A stretch of 63,194 bases of DNA from an uncultured Porphyromonadaceae bacterium (GCA_946410185.1 CAMJZI010000004.1:1-63194); one strand, 5' to 3'; numbered from the stretch's first letter, positions 44,175-53,545 are shown. Numbers and translations are program-made. The notes: generated from the letters alone by a model not told the origin.

Positions 44175-45191
44175 ATGAAAAAATTCTTAATCAAGATCTC
44201 ATATACTCTGTTGCCAGTGTGGCTGTTGGCTGTTCTGGGCGTATCTTATTTTTCAATCTTTGTTTGCCCTGAAATCACTGGAGACATCGGCAGGCTTGCC
44301 ATTATCCCGTTTGGCCATGACTATGACAACGAACTTGCCAAGCATTACCCATCCGAGGAGATGTTCACCACGGTCTATGACATCAATGAGTTGAAGCAAG
44401 TCCAGGCCGATGTGATCACGATTGGAGACTCTTTCTCGAACCGTAGCGAGGATGCCTACCAGAATTATCTGGAACAACGTGGGCTCAAGGTCGTGAATTG
44501 CCAGCGCAAGATGTTTTACAATCCGGTGACCTTTGCCTATGAAATCATGGACCTGGGCGTCATCGATAGCGTCAACGCTCCAGTGCTTGTGGTGGAGTGT
44601 GGAGAGAGGGCTTTTGATATGTTTATGTGTGAATTTGACCCGAAACCCGATCTCCAAAAGGTGTTTGCCGAGAAAAAGAAACTGCAGGGCAAGAGCCCGA
44701 ATCAGTGGTCTCTGGCCAGGCTCAGAGACTATATTGTTTATCATTCGGGTTTCATGACGCCGCCCATCCTGGAGGTCACGCTGGACAAGGACTTTTTCTC
44801 GTCCGATGAACCCAGGCGGCTTTATTTCTATAGTGAGGATGTGGAGGAAATGAGACTCAACGACAGCCACAAGCCTAAAATCATGGAAACTTACAATGCT
44901 CTCTTGCGCAAGGCACAGGACAAGGGCATCAAACTGGTGTTTGTCGTTGCCGTGGACAAGTATGACCTCTATCAAAAGCATATCGTGGACAACCCTTACC
45001 CCGAGAAGTGTGTCATCGAGGACATTCGCCACATGTTTGAAAAAGACCCGCACATCTTGTTGTGCAAGTATCTTTTAGAGCCCATGGTAGAGCGCGGCGA
45101 GAAGGACGTTTTCCTCTTTAACGACACGCACTGGTCATACAAAGCCGCCGAGGTGGTGGCCGACGGCATTTATCGCAAGATAAGAGATTGA
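44175..45191 (+). CDS. AlgJ/AlgX-like SGNH-fold acetylation partner, copy 2
   Basis: 338-residue membrane-anchored protein paralogous to the gene at 8427. One N-terminal membrane segment is followed by TIGDSFSNRSED (Ser nucleophile), KYDLYQKHIVDNPYPEK (nearly the same in both copies) and FNDTHWSYKAAE (Asp/His). Together with the MBOAT gene it forms a second O-acylation pair. The acceptor polymer is unknown. Confidence 0.8.
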   Translation: MKKFLIKISYTLLPVWLLAVLGVSYFSIFVCPEITGDIGRLAIIPFGHDYDNELAKHYPSEEMFTTVYDINELKQVQADVITIGDSFSNRSEDAYQNYLEQRGLKVVNCQRKMFYNPVTFAYEIMDLGVIDSVNAPVLVVECGERAFDMFMCEFDPKPDLQKVFAEKKKLQGKSPNQWSLARLRDYIVYHSGFMTPPILEVTLDKDFFSSDEPRRLYFYSEDVEEMRLNDSHKPKIMETYNALLRKAQDKGIKLVFVVAVDKYDLYQKHIVDNPYPEKCVIEDIRHMFEKDPHILLCKYLLEPMVERGEKDVFLFNDTHWSYKAAEVVADGIYRKIRD

Positions 45192-45227
45192 AGTGCCACA
45201 TTGCGCGGACTTTCGTGAAATTATGAT

Positions 45228-45235
45228 TACCTTTG
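45228..45235 (+). promoter_or_regulatory. -7 box for the hexapeptide acetyltransferase
   Basis: TACCTTTG with TTGC 23 nt upstream (45201-45204); the spacing is longer than usual. The ATG follows 23 nt later. Confidence 0.4.
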
Positions 45236-45258
45236 CACCCCAAATCAATGATTAAAAG

Positions 45259-45825
45259 ATGACAATTCAAGAATTCCGTGATTATATGGCATCGGGACGG
45301 CCCATTGGTGGCGGATCGCCCGTTCACATGATGTTCCACCAACTCTCGCAGGAGGCCCTGCGCATTACCGCCGAGATTAACGGCTGTTACCACACACCCG
45401 AGCAACTGCACGACCTGCTGGAGCAGCTGTGGGGCAGGGAAGTGCCCGATTCTGTGGGCCTGTTTCCGCCGTTCCACACCGACTGCGGCAAGAACACTGT
45501 CGTGGGAGAGCGCGTCTTTATCAACATGGGGTGCAAGTTCCAGGACCAGAGCGGCATTACCATCGACGAGGGTGCCCTCATCGGCCACAACGTGGTGCTG
45601 GCGACCCTCAACCACATGGTGGATCCTGAGCAACGTGCTGGCATGACCCACGCGCCCATCCACATCGGCAAGAACGTGTGGATTGGTGCCAACGCGACAG
45701 TGCTCGCTGGCGTGACTATCGGCGACGGGGCCATTGTTGCCGCCGGGGCCGTGGTGACCAAGGATGTTGCCCCGCGCACCATCGTGGGCGGTGTCCCCGC
45801 CAAGTTCATCAAGACTATTGAATAA
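45259..45825 (+). CDS. Left-handed beta-helix O-acetyltransferase (maltose/NodL type)
   Basis: 188-residue cytoplasmic acetyl-CoA-dependent sugar acetyltransferase. The hexapeptide repeat region includes [21 protein letters not shown], with the likely catalytic His, then [20 protein letters not shown] and [11 protein letters not shown]. An N-terminal helical segment is typical of the family. It lies directly after the second O-acylation pair but has its own promoter box. Confidence 0.9.
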   Translation: MTIQEFRDYMASGRPIGGGSPVHMMFHQLSQEALRITAEINGCYHTPEQLHDLLEQLWGREVPDSVGLFPPFHTDCGKNTVVGERVFINMGCKFQDQSGITIDEGALIGHNVVLATLNHMVDPEQRAGMTHAPIHIGKNVWIGANATVLAGVTIGDGAIVAAGAVVTKDVAPRTIVGGVPAKFIKTIE

Positions 45826-45849
45826 TCCTTGACCTATTACTGTTCAACC

Positions 45850-46773
45850 ATGTTCTTTTTGATAATAACTCTGGCAATGGGCTTGTTGATGCCCTTCCAG
45901 ACGGCCGCCAACTCGCGGCTGCGTCAGGTCGTGGGCCCGGCCTATGTCTCGACGCTGGTCTCTTTCTCGGTATCCACATTGGCGCTGTTGCTCGTCTCGC
46001 TGCTGGCTGGTATACCTATTGTGCCCTCTGGTCAGATGCTGGCAGCCACGCCGTGGTGGAGTTGGTTTGTGGGGCTAGTGGCCGTCGTGACCATCACCAT
46101 CGCCATCCACTTGTTTAAGGAAATCGGCCAGTTGCAGGCCATGATTATACCGATGTTCAGTCAGTTGATTTTCAGTTTGCTGATTGACCATTTCGGCTGG
46201 TTCGGGGCACAGGTGATGCCCCTGGGCGGCAAGCGCATCATCGGCGCTTTGTTGCTCATCCTGGGTATCGTGATGGTGGTCATCCTGCCCCGGTTGGGTG
46301 CAAAGCAACAGTCGGCCAGCAAGGGCTCGCGCCTGGCGCTGTGGCAGCTGCTCGCCGTGGTGTCGGGTTGCCTCTCGGCCAGCATCACGGGCGCCTATGC
46401 ACAGCTGGCGAGCGCTGTGGGCAATCCTGTCCAGGCCACGACGGTGGCTTTCTTTGTCGCCACGATGGTGTTGCTGTTGTTGTGTGTGTGCAATGGTAGT
46501 GTCCGCCTGGTGGGTAAGGCTTTTAGTAGCGATTACCCGTGGTGGATGTGGACCGGTGGCTTGTGCGGGGCCATGATTGTCTTTGGCAACGCTTGGCTGG
46601 TGCCCAAGGTGGGCGTCGGTGTGTTTGCCATGGCATTGCTTGTGGGCCAACTCTCGCTGAGCATGCTCATGGAACACCGCGGTTGGCTGGGCGCACCGCG
46701 CAAATCCATTTCATGGCTGCAGATTGTGGGCATCCTGCTCATGCTCGGTGGCGTGGCATTGATCAGATTGTAA
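45850..46773 (+). CDS. DMT-superfamily membrane protein (duplicated DUF606/YdcZ)
   Basis: 307-residue protein with about ten membrane segments, seemingly two fused YdcZ/DUF606 halves: each half has a start like 'GLLMPFQTAANSRLR' or 'GCLSASITGAYAQLAS' and closes with IGALLLILGIVMV or VGILLMLGGVALI. The start at 45850 (MFFLIITLAM) lies just before the first membrane segment; seven more residues would be added from 45829. The substrate is unknown. Confidence 0.75.
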   Translation: MFFLIITLAMGLLMPFQTAANSRLRQVVGPAYVSTLVSFSVSTLALLLVSLLAGIPIVPSGQMLAATPWWSWFVGLVAVVTITIAIHLFKEIGQLQAMIIPMFSQLIFSLLIDHFGWFGAQVMPLGGKRIIGALLLILGIVMVVILPRLGAKQQSASKGSRLALWQLLAVVSGCLSASITGAYAQLASAVGNPVQATTVAFFVATMVLLLLCVCNGSVRLVGKAFSSDYPWWMWTGGLCGAMIVFGNAWLVPKVGVGVFAMALLVGQLSLSMLMEHRGWLGAPRKSISWLQIVGILLMLGGVALIRL

Positions 46774-46817
46774 AAGGCAAGCCCAACCGAGGCTGGTAAT
46801 CAAAAACAATAGCTGGG

Positions 46818-47570
46818 CTATCTTCCCATCCAATACTTTCGTTCGTCGTCAGGCATCTGCTCGATGGCGTAGCGCAGTGCAGTGCGTGGCATCTCGTGAG
46901 CGTGATGCTCAAGAAACTGGCGCAACAGGTCCATGCTGCACCGTTTGCCCACCTCTCGCAGCATCCATCCCACAGCCTTGTGCATCAGGTCATGTGGATG
47001 AAGCAGGTGCACCTCGGCATATCGCAGGCACCATGATGGGTCGCCCTGTTGGGTGGTCTTCCATGTGCTCACCATGCTCATGCGCTGCCGCCACAGGCAG
47101 TCGCTGCTGGCCAATCTGTCCATGACGACGTGCTTGTCGCCCAAGTGGGTGGGCAGCAATAGCCAGTGACCGAGAATCTTGGGTGCCGACAGATCCACCA
47201 GGTCCCAGTTGTTGGCTTGGTCGGCATAGTTGAGATACATGGCTACGATCTTGTCGCGGCCCGTGATGGCCGCTTCGTCATTCTCGAGGCGTTTCTTCGC
47301 CAACTTGCTGAACTTTTCAACCAGCATCAGCAATCCGCATAGCCTCACCTCATGCCAGCGTGACATCAGCAGTGCGGGCACTTGGTCAAGCGGTGTGTCG
47401 AGGACTGTCAGTTTCACCACCTCGCGTGTCTGCGGCACCTTAAGCCCCAGGAACTCATCGCCCTCGCCATACTCGCCCGGTCCCGTCTTGAAAAACCGCA
47501 TCAGCACCTGCCGCTGCTCCTCATCGTGCCGCGACACCATATAAGTAATTATCTCCTTAGCCGTCATCAT
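46818..47570 (-). CDS. DNA alkylation repair protein (AlkD-like)
   Basis: 250-residue HEAT-repeat protein like AlkD, which excises positively charged alkylated bases (3-/7-methylpurines). Family blocks: MRFFKTGPGEYGEGDEFLGLKVPQ, WHEVRLCGLLMLV, WDLVDLSAPKILGHWLL, VSTWKTTQQGDPSWCLRYAE and HDLMHKAVGWMLREVG. The ATG pair at 47570/47567 is preferred because a TACCTTTG promoter box lies only 5 nt upstream; the longer frame to 47651 would start beyond the promoter. Confidence 0.88.
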   Translation of the reverse strand: MMTAKEIITYMVSRHDEEQRQVLMRFFKTGPGEYGEGDEFLGLKVPQTREVVKLTVLDTPLDQVPALLMSRWHEVRLCGLLMLVEKFSKLAKKRLENDEAAITGRDKIVAMYLNYADQANNWDLVDLSAPKILGHWLLLPTHLGDKHVVMDRLASSDCLWRQRMSMVSTWKTTQQGDPSWCLRYAEVHLLHPHDLMHKAVGWMLREVGKRCSMDLLRQFLEHHAHEMPRTALRYAIEQMPDDERKYWMGR

Positions 47571-47575
47571 ATCCA

Positions 47576-47583
47576 CAAAGGTA
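47576..47583 (-). promoter_or_regulatory. -7 box immediately before the AlkD-like start
   Basis: TACCTTTG on the minus strand ends 5 nt before the first ATG, so the transcript would have almost no leader. No good -33 element is visible. Confidence 0.4.
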
Positions 47584-47662
47584 CTCGATTTTTTTTCATG
47601 GTGGCTCGGCAATCTCATGAAATATTCTACTATCATTTTAGGAATTGTCACAATAATTAGTG

Positions 47663-47670
47663 TACCTTTG
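47663..47670 (+). promoter_or_regulatory. -7 box for the uracil permease gene
   Basis: TACCTTTG, 32 nt before the ATG. The -33 region is unclear. Confidence 0.45.
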
Positions 47671-47702
47671 TAGCATGATTTACCGAAAAAACTACACTCA
47701 TT

Positions 47703-48914
47703 ATGAGTAAAGCAATGAAAACCACTGATCTAACCGCTGCCCGAAAAACTATTGTGGGCATTCAATTCCTTTTTGTCGCCTTTGGCTCCACCGTTCTAGT
47801 TCCCTTGCTTGTGGGACTAGACCCAGCCACAGCATTGTTCACTGCCGGTATCGGCACCTTTATTTTTCATTTGGTCACCCGTGGTAAGGTGCCCATTTTT
47901 TTAGGCTCTAGTTTTGCCTTTATCGCTCCCATCATCTCGGCCTCCAAGCAGTGGGGCATGCCTGGCACGCTGGCGGGCATTGCTGGTGTGGCACTGGTTT
48001 ATTTCGTGATGTCGGCTTTGATCAAGTGGCAAGGCAAGCGCTTGCTCGAGCGTTTGTTCCCGCCTGTTGTCATTGGGCCGGTCATCATCTGCATCGGACT
48101 GTCGCTGGCGCCCGCAGCCGTTAATATGGCTCAGGAAAACTGGCTGCTCGCCTTCATCTCGCTCTTGACGGCCATCGTGGTGCTCATTCTGGGCAGGGGG
48201 CTCATCAAACTGGTGCCTGTGGTTTGTGGCATCATCGCTGGTTATATTGCTGCATGGCTGATGGGTCTGGTGGACTTCTCGGCTATGGCCAGCGCCTCGT
48301 GGTTTGCGTTGCCTGGCAGCATCGCCCACTTCAAGTTACCGCAATTCTCATGGGAGCCGTTCCTGTTCATGATTCCTGTGGCTATCGCCCCTGTGATTGA
48401 GCACATCGGCGACGTGTATGTCGTGGGCGCTGTGGCCGACAAAGACTTTGTCAAGGATCCCGGCTTGCATCGCACGATGCTGGGCGACGGCCTGGCTTGC
48501 CTAGCCGCAGCCTTGTTCGGAGGCCCCCCCGTGACCACTTATAGCGAGGTGACAGGAGCGATGCAAATCACGCGCATCACTGCTCCTGTGGTCATCCGTA
48601 TCGCTGCCGCCACTGCTATCGTGTTCTCGGTTATCGGCAAGTTGAGTGCCCTGTTGCAGAGCATTCCCAGTGCCGTGCTGGGCGGCATCATGCTGTTGCT
48701 GTTCGGCTCCATTGCCTCGGTGGGCATCCAGAACCTGATGCGCAGCAAGGTGGACTTGAATCAAACGCGCAGCATCGTCATCGTGAGCATCACGTTGACA
48801 CTGGGCATTGGTGGCGCTGTCATCCCGATGGGTTCCTTCTCGTTGAGCGGCATCGGCCTGTCTGCCGTGGCGGGCGTGATTCTCAACCTCGTTTTACCAC
48901 AAACCAAGGATTGA
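47703..48914 (+). CDS. NCS2 nucleobase:cation symporter, uracil permease type
   Basis: 403-residue inner-membrane transporter of the UraA/NCS2 group with about 14 membrane segments. Signature regions: FGSTVLVPLLVGLDPATALFTAGIGT, FLGSSFAFIAPI, IEHIGDVYVVGAVADKDF and FGGPPVTTYSEVTGAMQIT. Uracil uptake is the likely role; xanthine or other bases are possible. It diverges from the AlkD gene. Confidence 0.9.
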   Translation: MSKAMKTTDLTAARKTIVGIQFLFVAFGSTVLVPLLVGLDPATALFTAGIGTFIFHLVTRGKVPIFLGSSFAFIAPIISASKQWGMPGTLAGIAGVALVYFVMSALIKWQGKRLLERLFPPVVIGPVIICIGLSLAPAAVNMAQENWLLAFISLLTAIVVLILGRGLIKLVPVVCGIIAGYIAAWLMGLVDFSAMASASWFALPGSIAHFKLPQFSWEPFLFMIPVAIAPVIEHIGDVYVVGAVADKDFVKDPGLHRTMLGDGLACLAAALFGGPPVTTYSEVTGAMQITRITAPVVIRIAAATAIVFSVIGKLSALLQSIPSAVLGGIMLLLFGSIASVGIQNLMRSKVDLNQTRSIVIVSITLTLGIGGAVIPMGSFSLSGIGLSAVAGVILNLVLPQTKD

Positions 48915-48954
48915 TTGCTCAATCCAATAATGGCGTTTTTTGAAAAAAAGAGGT

Positions 48955-48962
48955 TAACTTTG
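48955..48962 (+). promoter_or_regulatory. -7 box before the S1/P1-like gene
   Basis: TAACTTTG, 67 nt before the chosen ATG. No clear -33 element. Confidence 0.4.
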
Positions 48963-49029
48963 CCCATGGAATTATTAACGGCCGCCATTGTGGTTGGCTT
49001 TTTGTGAAATCTTTATTGATGATCTGGCG

Positions 49030-50049
49030 ATGAAGCAGTACACGCATGCATGGTTGGCCATGATGGCCATTAAACGCCTTGATATGGCCAATATTCCCGA
49101 GACCGAGGGGCGCGGCAAGAACCCTCAACAGGTGGCGCATTATGCCAAGAGCCTTGTGCGATGGTTCAAGAATTATCGCGACTTTGTTGTGCAGGGTGCA
49201 TGGTATCCTGACCAGGTGTTCCATGACCAGGGTTCAAGTCATGGCGCCAAATACTCGATTGGTGATCCCTTGCTGGGACCGCAGTCGTTCCTGGTTCTTC
49301 CCAAGACCATGGAAATCTATAACCTGATGATGAAGGAGTCAGGACTGTATGAGGAGCCCTATGTCTATGACAGCGGTAACGTGATTGACCGTGTCAATGC
49401 CATGTGCCATACCATCGTGGACAATTTCAAGATTCAGTTCCGCGAGGAGAAGGGAAACCCCATCAGCCCGTCATCTACCCACATGTCGATGCGGTTCTTT
49501 ATCCTCAGTCACTACATTGCCGACGCGCACATGCCCATGCATTGCGACTCTCGCAAACTCGACAAGATCCATGCCTCGATCGAGGAGCAGTGGGAGACCG
49601 AAGTCAAGCAGTCCTACCGGATCGACGAGGACAACCTGCGCTTCTTCTATGACCCTGACGGGTATCCACTGGCCACCGACGGGATGACCAACCTGATCAA
49701 GAACGTTGAACAGAAGATTCTCTCCCGACCTTTTGTATATAGTTGGGGCAACAGCAAGTATGACGCCCGTAAGTATGTCAAGGCGGTCACCGAGTATTCC
49801 TACCTGTTGGCTCACGAGATGGTGCCTAAGGGGTTGGGAAACTGCACATGGGGGAAATACAAGAAGTCAGAACCCTACAAGCGCTTTGAGGAGTACAGTT
49901 CCAAACTCATGGCCGATGCTGTGGACTCTATTGCGCGTGCATGGCTTCATGTGTGGATACGCTATCGGGATTGGGGACCCGATAAGAAGGCCGATGCGAA
50001 GAAAGAAACCGAATACTCCGAGTTCAGTGAGAGCGAGGAAGCGATGTAG
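49030..50049 (+). CDS. Phospholipase C / S1-P1 nuclease-like protein
   Basis: 339-residue protein with a His/Asp pattern of the zinc-dependent phospholipase C/P1 nuclease fold: an N-terminal THAWLAMMA, FHDQGSSHGAKY, and the central helix RFFILSHYIADAHMPMHCDSR. No signal peptide from this start; the frame also opens at 48988, but those 14 residues are less typical. It ends at an amber codon (50047-50049), but the same frame continues 23 codons to a stop at 50121, 2 nt before a terminator, suggesting a truncated C-terminus. The function is unknown. Confidence 0.65.
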   Translation: MKQYTHAWLAMMAIKRLDMANIPETEGRGKNPQQVAHYAKSLVRWFKNYRDFVVQGAWYPDQVFHDQGSSHGAKYSIGDPLLGPQSFLVLPKTMEIYNLMMKESGLYEEPYVYDSGNVIDRVNAMCHTIVDNFKIQFREEKGNPISPSSTHMSMRFFILSHYIADAHMPMHCDSRKLDKIHASIEEQWETEVKQSYRIDEDNLRFFYDPDGYPLATDGMTNLIKNVEQKILSRPFVYSWGNSKYDARKYVKAVTEYSYLLAHEMVPKGLGNCTWGKYKKSEPYKRFEEYSSKLMADAVDSIARAWLHVWIRYRDWGPDKKADAKKETEYSEFSESEEAM

Positions 50050-50123
50050 TCAGGTAACCCTCAGCACATCAAGTATCACCCCAACGAAGTAGAGATGGAG
50101 ATGCAGCATGAGATGCGATAGCG

Positions 50124-50167
50124 AAAAACAAGGGGCGCTGATGTATTCCACAGCGTCCCTTGTTTTT
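50124..50167. terminator. Bidirectional terminator
   Basis: AAAAACAAGGGGCGCTG and CAGCGTCCCTTGTTTTT pair over 17 bp with one mismatch, around a 10-nt loop, giving a U-tract on both strands between convergent genes. Confidence 0.85.
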
Positions 50168-50196
50168 TGATTCTCCTGACTTATAGGCTAATACTC

Positions 50197-53100
50197 CTAT
50201 TTGAGCATCTCTTGGATGGCGCGTTCGAGCTGGCGGTCGTGGCCAGTCAGGTAGTCCTCGGGTGTGTTATATACCTCGACATCGGGCAGCAGCGGCGTGT
50301 TCTCGCAATAGTTGCCGCGCATGTCACGGCAGCCCACCTGAGGGATGCCAAAGATGAGCGAGTTGTCGATCAACGTCTCCCACCACACTGCGGTCATCGT
50401 GCCAGGCACGGGAGTGCCGATGAGTTTGCCGATACCCAGTTCCTTATAGACCCAGGGGAAACCGTGACCATTGCTGTAGTCGTCCTCGCACATGAGCACA
50501 CACGAGGGTTTGGTCCACTTGTTGAACGGATCGACGCCCACGACCTTGCCGTGGGGCACAAAACTCTGGTACTGCTTGCCGCTGAGCAGCGTGCACAGGT
50601 CATCGTGCAGCCAGCCGCCGCCATTGTGGCGCTCGTCAACGATGACGGCCTTGCGGTTGCGGTTCTTGTCGCTCAACAGTTCGCGATAGACTGTACGGTA
50701 CGACTCGCTGTTCATCTCCTTGACATGGACATAGGCCAGCTGGCCGCCCGACAGGCTGTCGACTAGCGCGCGGTTACGGTCCACCCAGCGCTTGTACAGC
50801 AGTTCCTGCTGGGCTCCCTTGCTGATGGCCTTGACCTTGACATCGAAGCGCTTCTTGCTTGATGGATTGTAAACGGTCACGCGGATTGGCTTGCCAGCCT
50901 TGCCGTCAAGCATCCAGTTGTAGTCGGCACCGGCTGTGATGGCGTTGCCATCGATAGCCTCGATAATGCAGCCGGCGGTAACGCCAGTCTTCTTCACGTC
51001 AAACGGGCCGCGCTTGATGACCTCCTCGATGCGCAGGCCGTCGCCCTGATATGTGTCATCAAGGAAGAGGCCCAGCGCCGCGGTCTTGAGGGTGGGGCCC
51101 TCGGCATAGTAGCGGGCACCGGTGTGCGAACCGTTCAACTCACCCAGCATCTCGCTGAGCATGTCGCGGAAGTCGTAATTGTTGTTGATGTAGGGCAGGA
51201 AGCGCTTGTAACTCTCGCGGTAACCCTCCCAGTCCACACCATGGATGTCCTCGACATAGAATTTGTCCTTGACTTGCTGCCAGATGTGGTTGAAGATGTA
51301 TTCGCGTTCCTGTTGTGGACGGTAGTTGAAGTTGGCCTCGTAGCTCACGGCTTCGGGTTTGCCCTTGGCCAGATCAATCTTCTTGATACCGCTGCCGGTG
51401 CACACAAACAGGTTCTTGCCGTCTTTGTCGGCCATCATGGGACCGTTGCCCACACCCTTGAGCACAATCTCGGTCTTGTCCTCGCGCAGGTCGTGTTTCC
51501 ACAAGTCCATGCCGCCCTCAAAGGCGGCCTGATAGTACAACGTGTCGCCGCCGTTCGACAGCACATAGTCGCCCAGGTGCGATGAGTTCACCGTCAAGCG
51601 TGCGATGCGGTCACGGCAGTTCTCCAAGTCAAACTGCAGGGCGGGAACAACGGGCTTCTCATCGGCGGTAGCGCCTTTTTTCTTCTTGTCGTTTTTCTTT
51701 TTGGATCCTTCCTTGTCCTTATCGGCCGCTTCTTTTTTCTGCTCTTTTTCTGCTTCCTCGAGCAGGACTTTCTCCTCCTTGGTCATCGTGAAGCGTTCAT
51801 AGGCATCCAGGTCAAAGAACATGATATAGACATCGTCCTCGGTGCCCCAACTGCCGTGGCTGCGGTAGCCGGCACGGTCGCTGGTGAAGATCATCGCCTT
51901 GCCGCCCAGCACCCACTTGGCATTGCCCTCGTTGTAACCGCTCTCGGTCAGGTTGTGCACCTCGCCGTTGCCACTGGCGTTGACCAGCGCCACATCCTGG
52001 CTGTTCCAGCCGCCCGTGCCGATGTAGCTGGAGAGCAGCCAGCGGCTGTCGGGGCTCCACTCATACCACACATCACCGTCGCTATAGGAGTAGATGTACT
52101 TGCCGTCCATGAGCGTGCGCACAGCCTTGCTCTTGACATCGACGGCGCGCAGGGTGGCACGGTCTTCCAGAAAGGCCAAGCTCTTGCCGTCGGGACTGTA
52201 GGCTGGCTGTATGCTGGTATGACCGGTATTGGTTAATTGCTCCTCGACAAGGTCGGTGGCATAGGTAAAGAGTTTCTCGTCCTTGTTCTTGATGCTGGTT
52301 TGATAAATGGACCACATGCCGCCGCGCTCGCTGTCATAGACGATGCTGCGTCCGTCGGGCGAGAAATCGATGGTGCGCTCCTGCTCGGGTGTGTTGGTGA
52401 CTTGCTTGGTGGTCTTGTAATCCACTGCGGTTACATACACGTCGCCGTGCATGACAAAAGCCACTTCCTTACCGCTGGGCGAGACACTGATGGCGGTCGC
52501 GCCACTGGACTTGATTTGGCGAATGAGCTCTTTCTCGGTGCAGTCGGCTGCTATGTTGATATCGACGCGCTGAGGCTCTCCACCTTCGCGCAGGGTATAA
52601 ATCTCGCCGTCATAGCCATAGCACAGCGTGCCGTTGCCGGCAACGGTCAAGAAGCGCACGGGATGCTTGGTGTGGCGGGTGAGTTGCACCGCCTTGCCGC
52701 CCGCGGTGTTCTTGTACACGTTGAAGGTGCCGTCTTGCTCGCTCAGGTAGTAATAGGTTCGGCCGTCGGGTGCCCAGCGGGGAGTGCGATCCTCACCGTT
52801 GAAGCTGGTGAGCTTGGTGAACTTGTCTCCTTGCTTGAGCCACACGTCACGCGTGATGGACGAGGTGTGGTGCTTGCGGAAGGGGTCCTCGTAGCCCTTG
52901 ATATCGTGGTACAGGATATCGCCGCGGGCATTGATGCTCAAGTCCTGCATGGGCAGAGCCGAGAACAGGCGTGCCCTGCCGCCGCTGGTGCTCACTTGAT
53001 AAACCTGCGGGAACGAGCGGCTGGCAAACAATATCGACTGGGCTGTAGGCATATTGGTGGCCTCGAACAGCACCGTGCCGCCATCGAGGAAGCATAGCGG

Positions 53101-53439
53101 TGTCTCGTCACCGCTGCCGGTGGTCAGGCGCTTTGGCGTGCCGCCGTCTTTGCCGACGAGATACACGTCAAGGCTCCCCTCGCGGGCCGAGGCAAAGGCG
53201 ATGCTCTGTCCGTCGGGGCTCCACACGGGATAGGCATCATAGCCCGCGTTCGACGTCAATTGGTGGGCCGTGCCCCCTTGTGACGATACGGTGAACAAGT
53301 CACCCTGGTAGGAAAATGCGATGGTCTGTCCATCGGGCGAGATGGCGCTGAAGCGCATCCATAACGGGTTGGTCTGTGCTGTGGCACCGATTGCCAGCAG
53401 TACGCCAGCCATCATGACCAGTCTTCTCTTGATATTCAT
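50197..53439 (-). CDS. Tricorn-like S41 protease
   Basis: Exported protease of 1080 residues from this start (signal peptide MNIKRRLVMMAGVLLAIGATAQ; the frame opens 22 residues earlier, upstream of the -7 box). The N-terminal half is TolB/PD40-type propeller repeats (ISPDGQTIAFSYQGDLF, WSPDGQSIAFASAREG). A Lys/Glu-rich linker, a tricorn C1-like part, a PDZ domain and an S41 catalytic domain follow (DDYSNGHGF with the likely nucleophilic Ser, GTMTAVWWE). It probably degrades peptides in the periplasm. Confidence 0.9.
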   Translation of the reverse strand: MNIKRRLVMMAGVLLAIGATAQTNPLWMRFSAISPDGQTIAFSYQGDLFTVSSQGGTAHQLTSNAGYDAYPVWSPDGQSIAFASAREGSLDVYLVGKDGGTPKRLTTGSGDETPLCFLDGGTVLFEATNMPTAQSILFASRSFPQVYQVSTSGGRARLFSALPMQDLSINARGDILYHDIKGYEDPFRKHHTSSITRDVWLKQGDKFTKLTSFNGEDRTPRWAPDGRTYYYLSEQDGTFNVYKNTAGGKAVQLTRHTKHPVRFLTVAGNGTLCYGYDGEIYTLREGGEPQRVDINIAADCTEKELIRQIKSSGATAISVSPSGKEVAFVMHGDVYVTAVDYKTTKQVTNTPEQERTIDFSPDGRSIVYDSERGGMWSIYQTSIKNKDEKLFTYATDLVEEQLTNTGHTSIQPAYSPDGKSLAFLEDRATLRAVDVKSKAVRTLMDGKYIYSYSDGDVWYEWSPDSRWLLSSYIGTGGWNSQDVALVNASGNGEVHNLTESGYNEGNAKWVLGGKAMIFTSDRAGYRSHGSWGTEDDVYIMFFDLDAYERFTMTKEEKVLLEEAEKEQKKEAADKDKEGSKKKNDKKKKGATADEKPVVPALQFDLENCRDRIARLTVNSSHLGDYVLSNGGDTLYYQAAFEGGMDLWKHDLREDKTEIVLKGVGNGPMMADKDGKNLFVCTGSGIKKIDLAKGKPEAVSYEANFNYRPQQEREYIFNHIWQQVKDKFYVEDIHGVDWEGYRESYKRFLPYINNNYDFRDMLSEMLGELNGSHTGARYYAEGPTLKTAALGLFLDDTYQGDGLRIEEVIKRGPFDVKKTGVTAGCIIEAIDGNAITAGADYNWMLDGKAGKPIRVTVYNPSSKKRFDVKVKAISKGAQQELLYKRWVDRNRALVDSLSGGQLAYVHVKEMNSESYRTVYRELLSDKNRNRKAVIVDERHNGGGWLHDDLCTLLSGKQYQSFVPHGKVVGVDPFNKWTKPSCVLMCEDDYSNGHGFPWVYKELGIGKLIGTPVPGTMTAVWWETLIDNSLIFGIPQVGCRDMRGNYCENTPLLPDVEVYNTPEDYLTGHDRQLERAIQEMLK

Positions 53440-53472
53440 ATTTGTTAATTTGATTTGGGTTATTATTTGTGG

Positions 53473-53480
53473 CAAAGGTA
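53473..53480 (-). promoter_or_regulatory. -7 box for the tricorn-like protease
   Basis: TACCTTTG on the minus strand, 33 nt before the ATG at 53439. The -33 region is poor. Confidence 0.45.
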
Positions 53481-53545
53481 GCCAATTCTTTTTCATCTCG
53501 GGCATTAATGTTGATACAAATGAGTGATAATCGAATGATTTTTTG

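Noticed and set aside
48894-48903. TTACCACAAA copy of the S24 half-site
   Set aside because: It lies in the last codons of the uracil permease (Leu-Pro-Gln-Thr), has no inverted partner and is 50 nt before the next promoter box; chance is likely.
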